Assembly (NCBI RefSeq): GCF_001447995.1
Contig: NZ_LDPE01000001.1
Span: forward strand, 1,240,001 to 1,304,000
Direction of reading: 5' to 3'
Length of the DNA stretch: 64,000 nucleotides
Origin: Maribacter dokdonensis DSW-8
GTDB lineage: Bacteria > Bacteroidota > Bacteroidia > Flavobacteriales > Flavobacteriaceae
Shown piece after piece: positions 44,105 to 52,559 of this stretch (position 1 is the stretch's first letter; every line of letters starts with the position of its first letter). The notes below the pieces were generated by a model that was not told the DNA's origin, searched no databases, and saw only the letters and a program-made list of their open reading frames with translations. A program made the position numbers and the translations under genes.

Positions 44105-46654
44105 TCATCCTTCTTTTCGCAACACTTGCAATGGCGGACTATTTAACACTCCCTTACTATTAAATAAACCGATGGCTAAGACCAACAATGTTATACCCGG
44201 CAATACCACCAAAAATGGCACCCACGACGGAATAAATGGAGTATCAAAAATAAAATAAGCCAGTAAAAAACTACTTAGTAAAGAAAGTAACACTCCCACA
44301 CCACTTCCTAAAACACCTAAAAATAGGTACTCCAATGCATTAATTTTCAATATCTGTTTACTCTGTGCACCAAGGGTTCTTAACAATACACTTTCTCTAA
44401 TACGTTGGTATTTACTATTACGAACCGATCCTATTAAAACAATGATACCAGTTAGAATACTGAAAAAAGCCATAAAGGTGATGACCCATGAAATTTTATC
44501 CAATATATTTTCAACCAATGTTACCACCTGTCGTAAATCTATGATGGATATATTCGGGAATTTCTTTACCAATTCCCTTTGTAAATTGGCAGATGAAGCT
44601 TTGTCCGGCGCATTGGTCGTTACCACATGAAACTGGGGAGCTTTTTCCAATACCCCGGTTGGGAAAACAATTGAAAAATTAAGCTGCATACGTGCCCAGT
44701 CTACCTGCCTAATATTACCTACAACGGTAGTCATCATTTTACCCTGTACATTGAACAACAACGTATCTCCTAATTTTACAAGGGCGTCATTGGCAACATT
44801 ATCCGCTAGGGAAATAGGAATAACTTCGGTATTAGGAGGAACAGACGGCAACCACTCCCCTTCTAATAACTTTTCAGAACCGATCATAGAATCTCTATAC
44901 GTAGTTCTAAATTCATGATTCAATATCCATTTATTCACCCTAGTGGTGGTGTCTAACCTAATGTCATTCACATCCCGATCCTTAATACGCTCCATGCGCA
45001 TGGTAACTATAGGAATATTATCTATAACCGGTAAACCTTTTGGTGTTATCGTATTTTCAACGTCATTACGTTGTTCTGTCTGTACATCAAAAAGTATAAG
45101 GTTTGGACTTTCAGCATTTGCCTCAAAAGTTGTTTTGGCAAGTAAAAAATCTTTGGTGAAATACAAAGTGCTAATTAAGAATGTGCCAATACCAATAGCT
45201 AAAATTAAAACTACGGTCTGGTTATTTGGCCTGTACAAATTTAAAAGACTTTGGCGTGCAGCAAAGCTCCATGATTTTGGAAAGTACTTTTTAATGAGCC
45301 TCATGAAACCTATTGAGACACCTGCCAAAATAGAGAACGTTACTAATATACCAACCACAAAGCTCAAGGCAAACTCCCATCTACCCAATAACCACAAGGC
45401 AAATAAAAGCACAAAAAATACAATAGCCACCACTACCCAGATTTGATATGGACGTGATTTTTTACCTGTATCTTCTTGCACGCGCAACACTTGTAACGGA
45501 GAAACGAACCAAGTATGTACCAAAGGAGATAAAGCAAAAAGCACCGACATAGAAACGCCTAATAACAAACCAACGAATATGGCTGGGTATGAAGTTGATA
45601 TTTCAACGGTAAAAGGTAAAAACTCTTGTAATATGAGTGGAAAAGTCTGTTGCAACAATAGTCCTATTGCCGTACCTATTATACCGCCCAACAAGCCCAT
45701 TCCGGCAATTTGCAGTAGAAATATTAAAAATGTTTGTTTTCGCGTTGCACCTAAACACTTTAGTACCGCCACCGCTTTTAGTTTTTCTTTGATATAAATA
45801 TGAACAGAACTTGCTATACCAACGCACCCTAGAAGAAGCGCTATAAACGCAACTAAGTTTAAAAACCTACCTACATTCTCATACCTACGCCCCAAACGCT
45901 CACTGGTATCTGTATGCGTATCCATATCTGCATTTTCTGCATCTAATAACGGATCCACCTTATCATTAAGTAATTCTAAATCAACTTTGTCATCCTCAAA
46001 ATAGTAATTATAACCTAACCTACTACCCCGTTGCAGCAACCCACTCTCTTCCATAAAACGAAAAGGTACCACAATGGGCGGTGCGGCAGTTGCACCTATA
46101 CCTGTACTGCCCGGCGCAGTAATCAAAGCGCCTAGAATAGGAAAGGTAGTGGTGCCCAATTTTACACTATCCCCAGGCTTTAGGTCAAACTGTAACATTA
46201 CGGTGGCATCAACTAATGCTCCACCCTTATCTTGATAATCAAAAGCCGAAGTTTTGGGTTCCGTTTCCAATTCGCCATAAAAAGGATAATTACCTTCAAT
46301 GGCCCTTACCTGAACCAATTTTGTAGATAGACTTTTAGGAAAGGCTGCCATAGACGCAAACTTCACCTCACGTGCCTTATAGCCGCCCAAAGAATCCATT
46401 AACTCCACTACCCTTTCATTTGCAGGCTGATTACTATCAATCAAGAAATCTGCTCCCATTAGGGCCTTAGACTGTAGTCCAATATTATTTTTAAGGTTAT
46501 TACTAAAAGATTGTATGGAAACCACCGCGGCAATTCCTAATATTATGGATGCCATAAACAATAGCAACCTTTTACCGCTTGCCTTGCCATCTCGCCAAGC
46601 CATTTTCAACAACCAATTAAATTTTGCCTTAGATGTTCTTTGAAATTCGCTCAA
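44105..46654 (-). CDS. ABC transporter permease, YbbP/FtsX-like
   Basis: 849 residues. The plan is that of YbbP: an N-terminal helix, a large periplasmic domain (about 50-260), a first FtsX-like three-helix block (about 265-385), two middle helices with an RPY.. link, a second periplasmic region (about 480-690), and a second FtsX block (about 700-849). The start overlaps the ATPase gene by four bases (ATGA). E. coli ybbA-ybbP next to tesA has the same arrangement. Probably exports or extracts lipophilic or protein substrates; the substrate is not established. Confidence 0.9.
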   Translation of the reverse strand: MSEFQRTSKAKFNWLLKMAWRDGKASGKRLLLFMASIILGIAAVVSIQSFSNNLKNNIGLQSKALMGADFLIDSNQPANERVVELMDSLGGYKAREVKFASMAAFPKSLSTKLVQVRAIEGNYPFYGELETEPKTSAFDYQDKGGALVDATVMLQFDLKPGDSVKLGTTTFPILGALITAPGSTGIGATAAPPIVVPFRFMEESGLLQRGSRLGYNYYFEDDKVDLELLNDKVDPLLDAENADMDTHTDTSERLGRRYENVGRFLNLVAFIALLLGCVGIASSVHIYIKEKLKAVAVLKCLGATRKQTFLIFLLQIAGMGLLGGIIGTAIGLLLQQTFPLILQEFLPFTVEISTSYPAIFVGLLLGVSMSVLFALSPLVHTWFVSPLQVLRVQEDTGKKSRPYQIWVVVAIVFFVLLFALWLLGRWEFALSFVVGILVTFSILAGVSIGFMRLIKKYFPKSWSFAARQSLLNLYRPNNQTVVLILAIGIGTFLISTLYFTKDFLLAKTTFEANAESPNLILFDVQTEQRNDVENTITPKGLPVIDNIPIVTMRMERIKDRDVNDIRLDTTTRVNKWILNHEFRTTYRDSMIGSEKLLEGEWLPSVPPNTEVIPISLADNVANDALVKLGDTLLFNVQGKMMTTVVGNIRQVDWARMQLNFSIVFPTGVLEKAPQFHVVTTNAPDKASSANLQRELVKKFPNISIIDLRQVVTLVENILDKISWVITFMAFFSILTGIIVLIGSVRNSKYQRIRESVLLRTLGAQSKQILKINALEYLFLGVLGSGVGVLLSLLSSFLLAYFIFDTPFIPSWVPFLVVLPGITLLVLAIGLFNSKGVLNSPPLQVLRKEG

Positions 46655-47340
46655 GATATGGATGTAGTTTCGTTGATGACTATTTTGCCCCCTTTAAGTC
46701 GTAAGACACGTTTATTTAAATTAGCTAATTCAAGATCATGGGTTACAATGACCAGAGTGGTACCCATTTCCTTATTCAGGTCAAATAATAGTTTAATTAC
46801 CTTCTCACCGGTTTCTTCATCTAAATTACCGGTAGGTTCATCTGCAAATAAAATAGATGGTTTATTTGAAAAAGCCCTGGCAAGAGCTACCCGTTGTTGC
46901 TCACCACCAGAAAGCTGTGATGGATAATGATCATGCCTACCTGCCAAACCAACTTTAGCCAAAAGATCCATAGCATCTTTACTTGCGTTTTTTTCTCCTT
47001 GTAATTCTAAAGGAACGCTCACGTTCTCCAAAGCTGTTAACGTGGGTAGTAGTTGAAAATCCTGAAATATGAAACCAACTTTTTCATTGCGCAACAAAGC
47101 TCGCTGATCTTCATTTAAAGCACTTAGGTCTTGTCCGCAAAGTTCTATTGTACCCTCATTAATTTCATCTAACCCAGCACATAAACCTAGCAAAGTTGTT
47201 TTTCCACTTCCCGACGGACCTACAATTGCAAAAGTATCCCCTTCATCAATTGAAAAGGAAATGTCATCAATAACCGTCAAATTTCTTGATCCGCTGTTAT
47301 ACGTTTTCTTTAGATTACGTACGTTTAATATCTTTGTCAT
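46651..47340 (-). CDS. ABC transporter ATP-binding protein, YbbA/LolD-like
   Basis: 229 residues. Walker A GPSGSGKT (about 38-45), signature QLSGGEQQRVALARAF, Walker B ILFADEPTGNLDEETG, switch VTHD. The sequence places it in the MacB/LolD/YbbA ATPase group. Coupled to the permease gene by an ATGA overlap and divergent from the tesA-like gene, so it is most likely the ATPase of the same exporter. A possible but less likely alternative is LolD; no LolC/E partner is nearby. Confidence 0.93.
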   Translation of the reverse strand: MTKILNVRNLKKTYNSGSRNLTVIDDISFSIDEGDTFAIVGPSGSGKTTLLGLCAGLDEINEGTIELCGQDLSALNEDQRALLRNEKVGFIFQDFQLLPTLTALENVSVPLELQGEKNASKDAMDLLAKVGLAGRHDHYPSQLSGGEQQRVALARAFSNKPSILFADEPTGNLDEETGEKVIKLLFDLNKEMGTTLVIVTHDLELANLNKRVLRLKGGKIVINETTSIS

Positions 47341-47401
47341 AAATCATTTTGGTACAAGAGAGCAAAATAACAAATGATTTGGAATCTAATAAGTTAAGAC
47401 T

Positions 47402-48142
47402 ATGTTGAAAGTATTAAAGTTTCGTTATTTTTTAGTGCTACTGTTGTTCGTTGGATGCGGAGAAACTACCGAAAAAAAGCCATCTGAAACGCAAGCAGAG
47501 GTAGAAAATACGGATAAAGAGGAAGATGTTTCTACCGATGACAAAGTCATTTTGTTTTATGGAAATAGCCTTACCGCAGCTTATGGTTTGGATGTAAAGG
47601 AGGGGTTTCCCAATAGAATACAGCAAAAATTAGATTCATTAGGTTTAGACTACCAGGTCATTAACTCTGGCTTAAGTGGAGAAACCACATCCGGCGGTTT
47701 AAACAGGTTAGACTGGGTATTGAACCAGCCTGTAGACATTTTTGTTCTTGAACTAGGTGCTAACGACGGTTTGCGCGGAATACCCATTGCCGAGACCATG
47801 AACAATCTTCAAGAAATGATCGATATGGTAAAAGATAGAAATCCTGATACCAAGATTGTATTGGCGGGCATGCAGATACCACCAAATATGGGAACTGACT
47901 ATGCTTCTCAATTTAAAGCTATGTATCCGGCATTAGCAGAATCTAACAATATTTACTTAATTCCGTTTTTGTTAGAAGGAGTAGCTGGCGACCCAAGCTT
48001 AAATCTAGAGGACGGAATTCATCCTACTGCTGAAGGTCAAAGAATAGTTGCAAATAATGTTTGGAAAATTTTAAAAACCATTGTACTACCTGCAAGTGTA
48101 GCAGAGGTAACCAAAGATGCTGCAGTCGAAGAATTAAATTAG
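47402..48142 (+). CDS. TesA-like SGNH esterase, lipoprotein
   Basis: 246 residues. Lipobox LLFVGC with Cys19, then a low-complexity charged linker (about 25-45), then the SGNH hydrolase. Block I FYGNSLTAAYGL with the nucleophile Ser, block II INSGLSGETTSGG with Gly, block III LELGANDGLRG with Asn, and block V DGIHPTAEGQ with the Asp-His pair are all present. E. coli TesA is a periplasmic thioesterase/protease/lysophospholipase I; here it is probably lipid-anchored. Divergent from ybbA-ybbP as in E. coli. Its stop interlocks with the stop of the peptide gene at 48139. Confidence 0.92.
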   Translation: MLKVLKFRYFLVLLLFVGCGETTEKKPSETQAEVENTDKEEDVSTDDKVILFYGNSLTAAYGLDVKEGFPNRIQQKLDSLGLDYQVINSGLSGETTSGGLNRLDWVLNQPVDIFVLELGANDGLRGIPIAETMNNLQEMIDMVKDRNPDTKIVLAGMQIPPNMGTDYASQFKAMYPALAESNNIYLIPFLLEGVAGDPSLNLEDGIHPTAEGQRIVANNVWKILKTIVLPASVAEVTKDAAVEELN

Positions 48143-48378
48143 GCAAAAGACATTGTTCTTACCCTTGGTTTAAAAAGTAAGGCTTGCTTAACTCTGGCAT
48201 TCTTCACTTTAAAAAACCTTGCTGCTGTTTGAAAACCCTGAGTGTTTACATCAGACTTTACTGTTATATCTGCCATGGGCATAACAATAGTCTGCACTTT
48301 TGTGTTTGGTGACTTCTCTTGTGCTTGGGACTGGGTTCCCAAACAGATAACAAGGAATAAAAAAATAATAGTACGCAT
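48139..48378 (-). CDS. Small secreted charge-segregated protein, fourth member
   Basis: 79 residues. Signal peptide MRTIIFLFLVICLGTQSQAQ, a near-neutral middle (three acidic, three basic), and a basic tail ARFFKVKNARVKQALLF then KPRVRTMSFA (eight Lys/Arg, no acidic). The tail shares A-R-[LF]-[FY], KN.RV and L.F with the other three. It is the most divergent of the set. Exported by prediction. The sequence CCCATTCGAC about 60 bases upstream (48436-48445) resembles the palindrome arm near gene 1. Function unknown. Confidence 0.78.
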   Translation of the reverse strand: MRTIIFLFLVICLGTQSQAQEKSPNTKVQTIVMPMADITVKSDVNTQGFQTAARFFKVKNARVKQALLFKPRVRTMSFA

Positions 48379-48669
48379 AATAAAGTAGGTAAATTTGGTC
48401 TATTGATAACCCACTACCCCTAAGTAAACGTATTTCCCATTCGACAAGAGGTACAGTTTTTACGATGAAAGGGCACTTATTCGATGTATCACCATTTTTT
48501 GTAGTCCTTTTTCCTACAAAATTTTAAACAGATAATCGCCAAATTTGTGCAGTTTATCGATTTAATAGGTTTTTTCTTACAATTTTTAATCTATTTCTAT
48601 TCTTGTATTACAAAAATGCTACATATAAGACCATGTGAGCTTGTTTTAAAAGGAGTAAAGAATGTTCTT
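48379..48669. other. Intergenic region upstream of the fourth peptide gene
   Basis: No gene is supported. It holds a plus-strand TAAATTTG (48390-48397) directed away from the peptide gene, CCCATTCGAC (48436-48445), and a second ATTCGA at about 48470. Several T-rich stretches follow. A 20-codon and a 26-codon ORF on the plus strand are too short to claim. Confidence 0.4.
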
Positions 48670-49362
48670 TTAAGAACTACCTTTTATTTTCAATAAATAA
48701 TTGGGGTTTGGACAATTGAATTTATAGTGTTGTAAGTTTTCCAATGCGCAAACGCCAGGGTAATCACCTTCATTACCTTCTAAATCTTTTATTATTTGAA
48801 AATGAAGGTGAGGTGCATAATTCACATTAATATCAGGTGTTCCCAACTTTGCCAAGGTTTCACCTGCCTTAAATACTTTTCCTTTAAACAAACCGGTTAA
48901 AGATTCTATAGATAAATGACCATATAATGTATAAAAAGTAATGTGATGTAAGGTATGCTCCAATATTATGGTAGGTCCATAATCACCGACTACATTATTG
49001 TTCTTAAAACTATGCACCTTGCCATCTATGGGAGCTAAGACCTTAGTATCTGCATTGGTCCAAAAATCTATTCCCAAATGTATATTGCGCTTGGGTTTAT
49101 GAGCTGCAGAGAACCCATCTTTATCCGCATAAAGATTTCGTTCTTCTAAATAACCCCCATAGGCAACAATACCATCCTTACTCTTTACCACAGTATCAAT
49201 ATATGATTGACAGGTAACAGGATTTGTAATGTCCACATCTAGCAACGTTTCGTTAGATTTGGATAGATCCAGAGGTATATATTTATTCATTGGTATTGTG
49301 CTATCCAATATACCTATATTATGTAAAGAATAAGAATCAAGTACCTTTTGCAGTTCGTTCAT
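48670..49362 (-). CDS. M23-family metallopeptidase-like protein
   Basis: 230 residues. The LytM/M23 core holds NIHLGIDFW (HxxxD zinc ligands, about 95-103), YTLYGHLS and APHLHFQI (HxH). An N-terminal part of about 90 residues and a C-terminal extension EGDYPGVCALENL complete it. There is no signal peptide, unusual for a cell-wall peptidase, so it may be cytosolic or a repurposed member. Similar architectures without a signal are known in Flavobacteriia, as far as I recall. A TATTTTTG element lies four bases before the ATG, suggesting a leaderless mRNA. Confidence 0.88.
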   Translation of the reverse strand: MNELQKVLDSYSLHNIGILDSTIPMNKYIPLDLSKSNETLLDVDITNPVTCQSYIDTVVKSKDGIVAYGGYLEERNLYADKDGFSAAHKPKRNIHLGIDFWTNADTKVLAPIDGKVHSFKNNNVVGDYGPTIILEHTLHHITFYTLYGHLSIESLTGLFKGKVFKAGETLAKLGTPDINVNYAPHLHFQIIKDLEGNEGDYPGVCALENLQHYKFNCPNPNYLLKIKGSS

Positions 49363-49366
49363 TTTT

Positions 49367-49374
49367 CAAAAATA
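49367..49374 (-). promoter_or_regulatory. -7 element of the M23-like gene
   Basis: Minus strand TATTTTTG, four bases upstream of the ATG at 49362. The same spacing is found at 4872-4879. Confidence 0.45.
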
Positions 49375-49464
49375 TGCCATCTTAGTATCTCGTTAACATA
49401 TTTTAACCGTTTACCTCGTAAGTACTTTGTAAATTATGCAACAAATTGCAAAAGAAAAAGAAAT

Positions 49465-50172
49465 ATGAAATTATTACAAATCGTTTTATTGGCCGGTGCA
49501 AGCTTAATTGCTACTAGTTGCCAGTCCAAGAATAAAAAAAATACAATTTCCGAAAACACACCTGCCAAAGAGACGCAGCAGGAAGAAATGTATGAAGAGG
49601 TTAAATTGAGTCCGCAACAATTAAGTAAATACGAAACCGCCTATTTTGCAAGTGGTTGTTTTTGGTGTGTAGAGGCTATTTTTGAAAGTGTAAAAGGTGT
49701 AAAGGAAGTTGTATCTGGATACGCCGGCGGAGAACAGAAAAACCCAACGTATGAAGAAGTTGGCTATGGCAAAACGGACCATGCCGAAGCTGTCGAAGTA
49801 TACTACGACCCAAAGGTAATTTCATTCACTCAATTGGTACAGGTGTTCTTTGGATCTCATGATCCCACACAGTTGAACAGACAGGGACCAGATCGTGGAA
49901 GACAATACCGCTCTATTGCCTTTTATAAAAATGAAGACGAAAAGAAAATTATTGAAAGCTACATTCAGGCCCTAGTAGACAATAAAGTATATGATAATGA
50001 TCCTATAACCACAGAGGTAACACCATATACCGTTTTCTACAAAGCAGAATCGTATCACCAAGATTATGAAAAGAATAATCCTAACAATTCTTACATCAGA
50101 AATGTTTCTATACCTAGATTAAATAGGTTTAAAGCTAACTTTGGAGATTATCTAAAGGAGAATACACATTAA
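49465..50172 (+). CDS. msrA: Peptide-methionine (S)-S-oxide reductase, lipoprotein
   Basis: 235 residues from the ATG at 49465, chosen for the lipobox (LIATSC, Cys19); longer in-frame readings upstream are implausible. After a Lys/Glu-rich linker comes MsrA with the catalytic SGCFWCVEAIF, GYAGGEQKNPTYEEV, HDPTQLNRQGPDRGRQYRS and the closing YHQDYEKNN. It reduces methionine-S-sulfoxide in proteins and here is probably periplasmic. No MsrB domain is fused. A GTACTTTG promoter-like stretch lies about 40 bases upstream. Confidence 0.95.
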   Translation: MKLLQIVLLAGASLIATSCQSKNKKNTISENTPAKETQQEEMYEEVKLSPQQLSKYETAYFASGCFWCVEAIFESVKGVKEVVSGYAGGEQKNPTYEEVGYGKTDHAEAVEVYYDPKVISFTQLVQVFFGSHDPTQLNRQGPDRGRQYRSIAFYKNEDEKKIIESYIQALVDNKVYDNDPITTEVTPYTVFYKAESYHQDYEKNNPNNSYIRNVSIPRLNRFKANFGDYLKENTH

Positions 50173-50197
50173 GAACTATGTTCACCACGAATAGATT

Positions 50198-50222
50198 AGC
50201 GCTCCATTAGGGGCGCTTTTTT
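50198..50222 (+). terminator. Terminator after msrA
   Basis: AGCGCTCC pairs with GGGGCGCT (two G-T pairs) around ATTA, followed by six T residues. Confidence 0.88.
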
Positions 50223-50384
50223 ATTTGGTAACAAACAATAAAAATCTAATACTGTAAGAGTTAACATTGTAAACAATTAGGTTCGTTTAATTTTATTTTA
50301 TCTTGCCCCAGATATTGAAGTACTATTAATCTTACAATAATTAAGAGAATAGTGTGTTTAAATTATAGATTCCAAACCAGTATT

Positions 50385-51119
50385 ATGAAATGGACTATTT
50401 ATTTTTTACTTCTACTATGCATTACTTCGTGTTCTGATAGCAAAAGCAAAAAAAACACTCAAATAACTCCCGTCTCCTATATTAAAGAAGCTCCAACACT
50501 AGACGGTAGACCTATAGAGAATTATTGGAATTTGTTAGAATGGCAACCTATAGACCAAAATTGGATCGGCGGTCCTTTTGACCATGATGATTATAACGGT
50601 AAATATAAAATGGCCTGGAACGAAGACGGACTTTATATTTTACTGGAGATAGTGGATGATACCTTATTAGAGCAAACCGAAGACCCTTTAAAATTATGGT
50701 GGAATGATGATTGCGTAATTGTGTATGTTGATGAAGACAATTCAGGTGGTCAACATAGATTTAATCATAATGCATTTACCTATCATGTTGCCTTGGATGG
50801 TAATGTGGTAGACTTAGGTGTAAATGAAAAACCAACGCTTTATAATGATCATGTAATCTCTAAGCACCAAACAGAAGGTAATACCACATATTGGGAAATG
50901 CTCGTAAAGGTATACCCTAGCATATTTAATGATAAGCCTACTGTAAAACCGGTTGTTTTGAGCGAAGGAAAAAGAATAGGTTTTGCTATTGCCTATGCCG
51001 ATAACGATAATAGCAAAAAACGAGAAAATTTAATAGGATCTGTCTTTGTACCTGGAGAGAATAAAAATGCAGGTTGGATTGATGCCAATGTATTTGGCAC
51101 ATTGGAATTATTAAAATAA
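50385..51119 (+). CDS. CBM9-like domain lipoprotein
   Basis: 244 residues from the ATG at 50385, giving a lipobox (LCITSC, Cys15). The mature part looks like a family 9 carbohydrate-binding or related beta-sandwich: APTLDGRPIENYWN near the start, then YKMAWNEDGLYILLEIVDD, WWNDDCVIVYVDEDNSGG, and FAIAYADND in the last third. These modules bind sugars and appear in secreted proteins of polysaccharide users; none of the catalytic modules is attached. Ligand unknown. Its stop abuts that of the convergent gene at 51120. Confidence 0.85.
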   Translation: MKWTIYFLLLLCITSCSDSKSKKNTQITPVSYIKEAPTLDGRPIENYWNLLEWQPIDQNWIGGPFDHDDYNGKYKMAWNEDGLYILLEIVDDTLLEQTEDPLKLWWNDDCVIVYVDEDNSGGQHRFNHNAFTYHVALDGNVVDLGVNEKPTLYNDHVISKHQTEGNTTYWEMLVKVYPSIFNDKPTVKPVVLSEGKRIGFAIAYADNDNSKKRENLIGSVFVPGENKNAGWIDANVFGTLELLK

Positions 51120-52559
51120 CTACTGTAACACTACTTCACTATAATCAGATGTAATTAGTATAGAGCGACCACTATTGTTTTTTAAGTGATACCCCTTATT
51201 TACTACTGTAGATCCATTTTTAGTTTCTACTACGTTTACATGCGAAGGCAATTTTAGCGTTGACGAATTACCTTTTACATAAATGTTAGTGGCTACTTTA
51301 GGTAACTTAACGTTAAGTTCTCCGTTTTTCACACTAATATCAAGCTCTTCCAAATCATTGCTTAGTTCAAGGATATGTATTGCTCCAAAATTGTTTTTAA
51401 TAAACGCATTGTTCATCAACTTATCTATCGTTACTTCAGATGATGTTGCTTGCAATTGTAATTGTACAACCTCTGACAGTGAAATCTCCTCAGAATAGGA
51501 TGTATTCAATTGGCCAACATTCCATTTTTTTACATAAACCGGTGTATAGGCAGCAGAAACGGAAGTGTCTTCACCATCAATTGTTACTGCCCAAAGGCTT
51601 GAATGCGAAAGGTTCGCATTCAAGTTTTTGGTATTCTCAGCTAATTTCACCTCACCATGACGTACATCCATTTTTATTCTGGTAGACTTTGGTAAACTGA
51701 TCTTAATGGTCTTTTTAATCTTAAAATTCTTTTGTTTCCCTTCGGATGAATAATAGAATATATTTGGAGAACCTTCACCTGAATTGATCAACATTCTACG
51801 TTCTTCTTTTTCTTCTTGCATTTTTTCTCGTCTCTCTTCCATTTTTTCTCGCCTCTCTTCCATTTTCTCTTGTCTCTCTTGCAAAACTTCTTCTCTCTTT
51901 TCCATCAATTCCTCACGCCTTTGATTGTATTCCTCCATTCTTTTATCCATTGCCTCACTTTTCTCCTCCATGCGCTCAGCCCACTCTTCCAACCGCTTTT
52001 GATGTTTTTTATCAAAACTTTTCTCAAAGTTCTTTTGCCATTTTTTCATGTACTTTTCACCATCTTCTTGATATGCTTCATAATCGAATATAAAAGCTTC
52101 GGTCTGTGGTAAAGGTGGCATTTCTGGAAAAGGTGCAATTTGTGGCACACTAACTACAAATGATGCAATTTCGGGCACCTCTATGTGCATATCATTATGG
52201 TCAAAAAAGGTCTTTGAATCAAAACTTGCAAAAAAATCATTGTTTTTGGACTTTGAGGAAATTTTAACCTCTTTGCTGTTGCCCAAAATTTCAATAGGGC
52301 TGTTTTCAAAATAGTCTTTCGCTTCTTCTGTAGTAGCACCTTCCAAGGTAATGGTGGCCGTGATGGCCACCTCATCCTTGTCCCAAGTTTCAAATTCAAT
52401 ATCAGCATAGCTGGTATTGATATTTACCACAGCATCTTCTGCTACGATAAATCTTTCTTGAAAAGTTTTACTTTCTGCTTGCGAAAAAGAGCCGGCAGAG
52501 GTTAAAAGACCTAATGCAATGATGAGTTGCTTAGATACTAGTGTCATTGATCTGTTCAT
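51120..52559 (-). CDS. Secreted adhesin-like protein with central coiled coil
   Basis: 479 residues (475 if the ATG at 52547 is used). Signal peptide with cleavage near SFSQ. Residues about 30-150 and 265-479 are beta-rich, with short hydrophobic strands like DUF4097-type bacterial adhesin-like domains. Between them is a coiled coil at about 165-257, almost wholly Glu/Lys/Arg/Met (EKMEERR repeated three times). The gene starts inside the last 29 bases of the putative anti-sigma gene, making it the third gene of an ECF operon. Surface or periplasmic; likely part of an envelope-stress circuit. Domain assignment is by eye. Confidence 0.78.
   Translation of the reverse strand: MNRSMTLVSKQLIIALGLLTSAGSFSQAESKTFQERFIVAEDAVVNINTSYADIEFETWDKDEVAITATITLEGATTEEAKDYFENSPIEILGNSKEVKISSKSKNNDFFASFDSKTFFDHNDMHIEVPEIASFVVSVPQIAPFPEMPPLPQTEAFIFDYEAYQEDGEKYMKKWQKNFEKSFDKKHQKRLEEWAERMEEKSEAMDKRMEEYNQRREELMEKREEVLQERQEKMEERREKMEERREKMQEEKEERRMLINSGEGSPNIFYYSSEGKQKNFKIKKTIKISLPKSTRIKMDVRHGEVKLAENTKNLNANLSHSSLWAVTIDGEDTSVSAAYTPVYVKKWNVGQLNTSYSEEISLSEVVQLQLQATSSEVTIDKLMNNAFIKNNFGAIHILELSNDLEELDISVKNGELNVKLPKVATNIYVKGNSSTLKLPSHVNVVETKNGSTVVNKGYHLKNNSGRSILITSDYSEVVLQ
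51820..51882. repeat. Imperfect 21-bp tandem repeat in the coiled-coil region
   Basis: Three 21-base units encoding EKMEERR-like heptads (minus strand), with a T/C-rich top strand. Third-position and single-base differences exist between units. Confidence 0.75.

Noticed and set aside
44943..45446. A 167-codon plus-strand reading frame inside the YbbP-like permease gene
   Set aside because: It lies wholly antisense to a well-supported permease, has a low-complexity basic composition and no motif; a shadow frame.
48482..48688. 20- and 26-codon plus-strand ORFs downstream of a plus-strand TAAATTTG
   Set aside because: Too short, without conserved features; the promoter match alone is not enough to claim a transcript.
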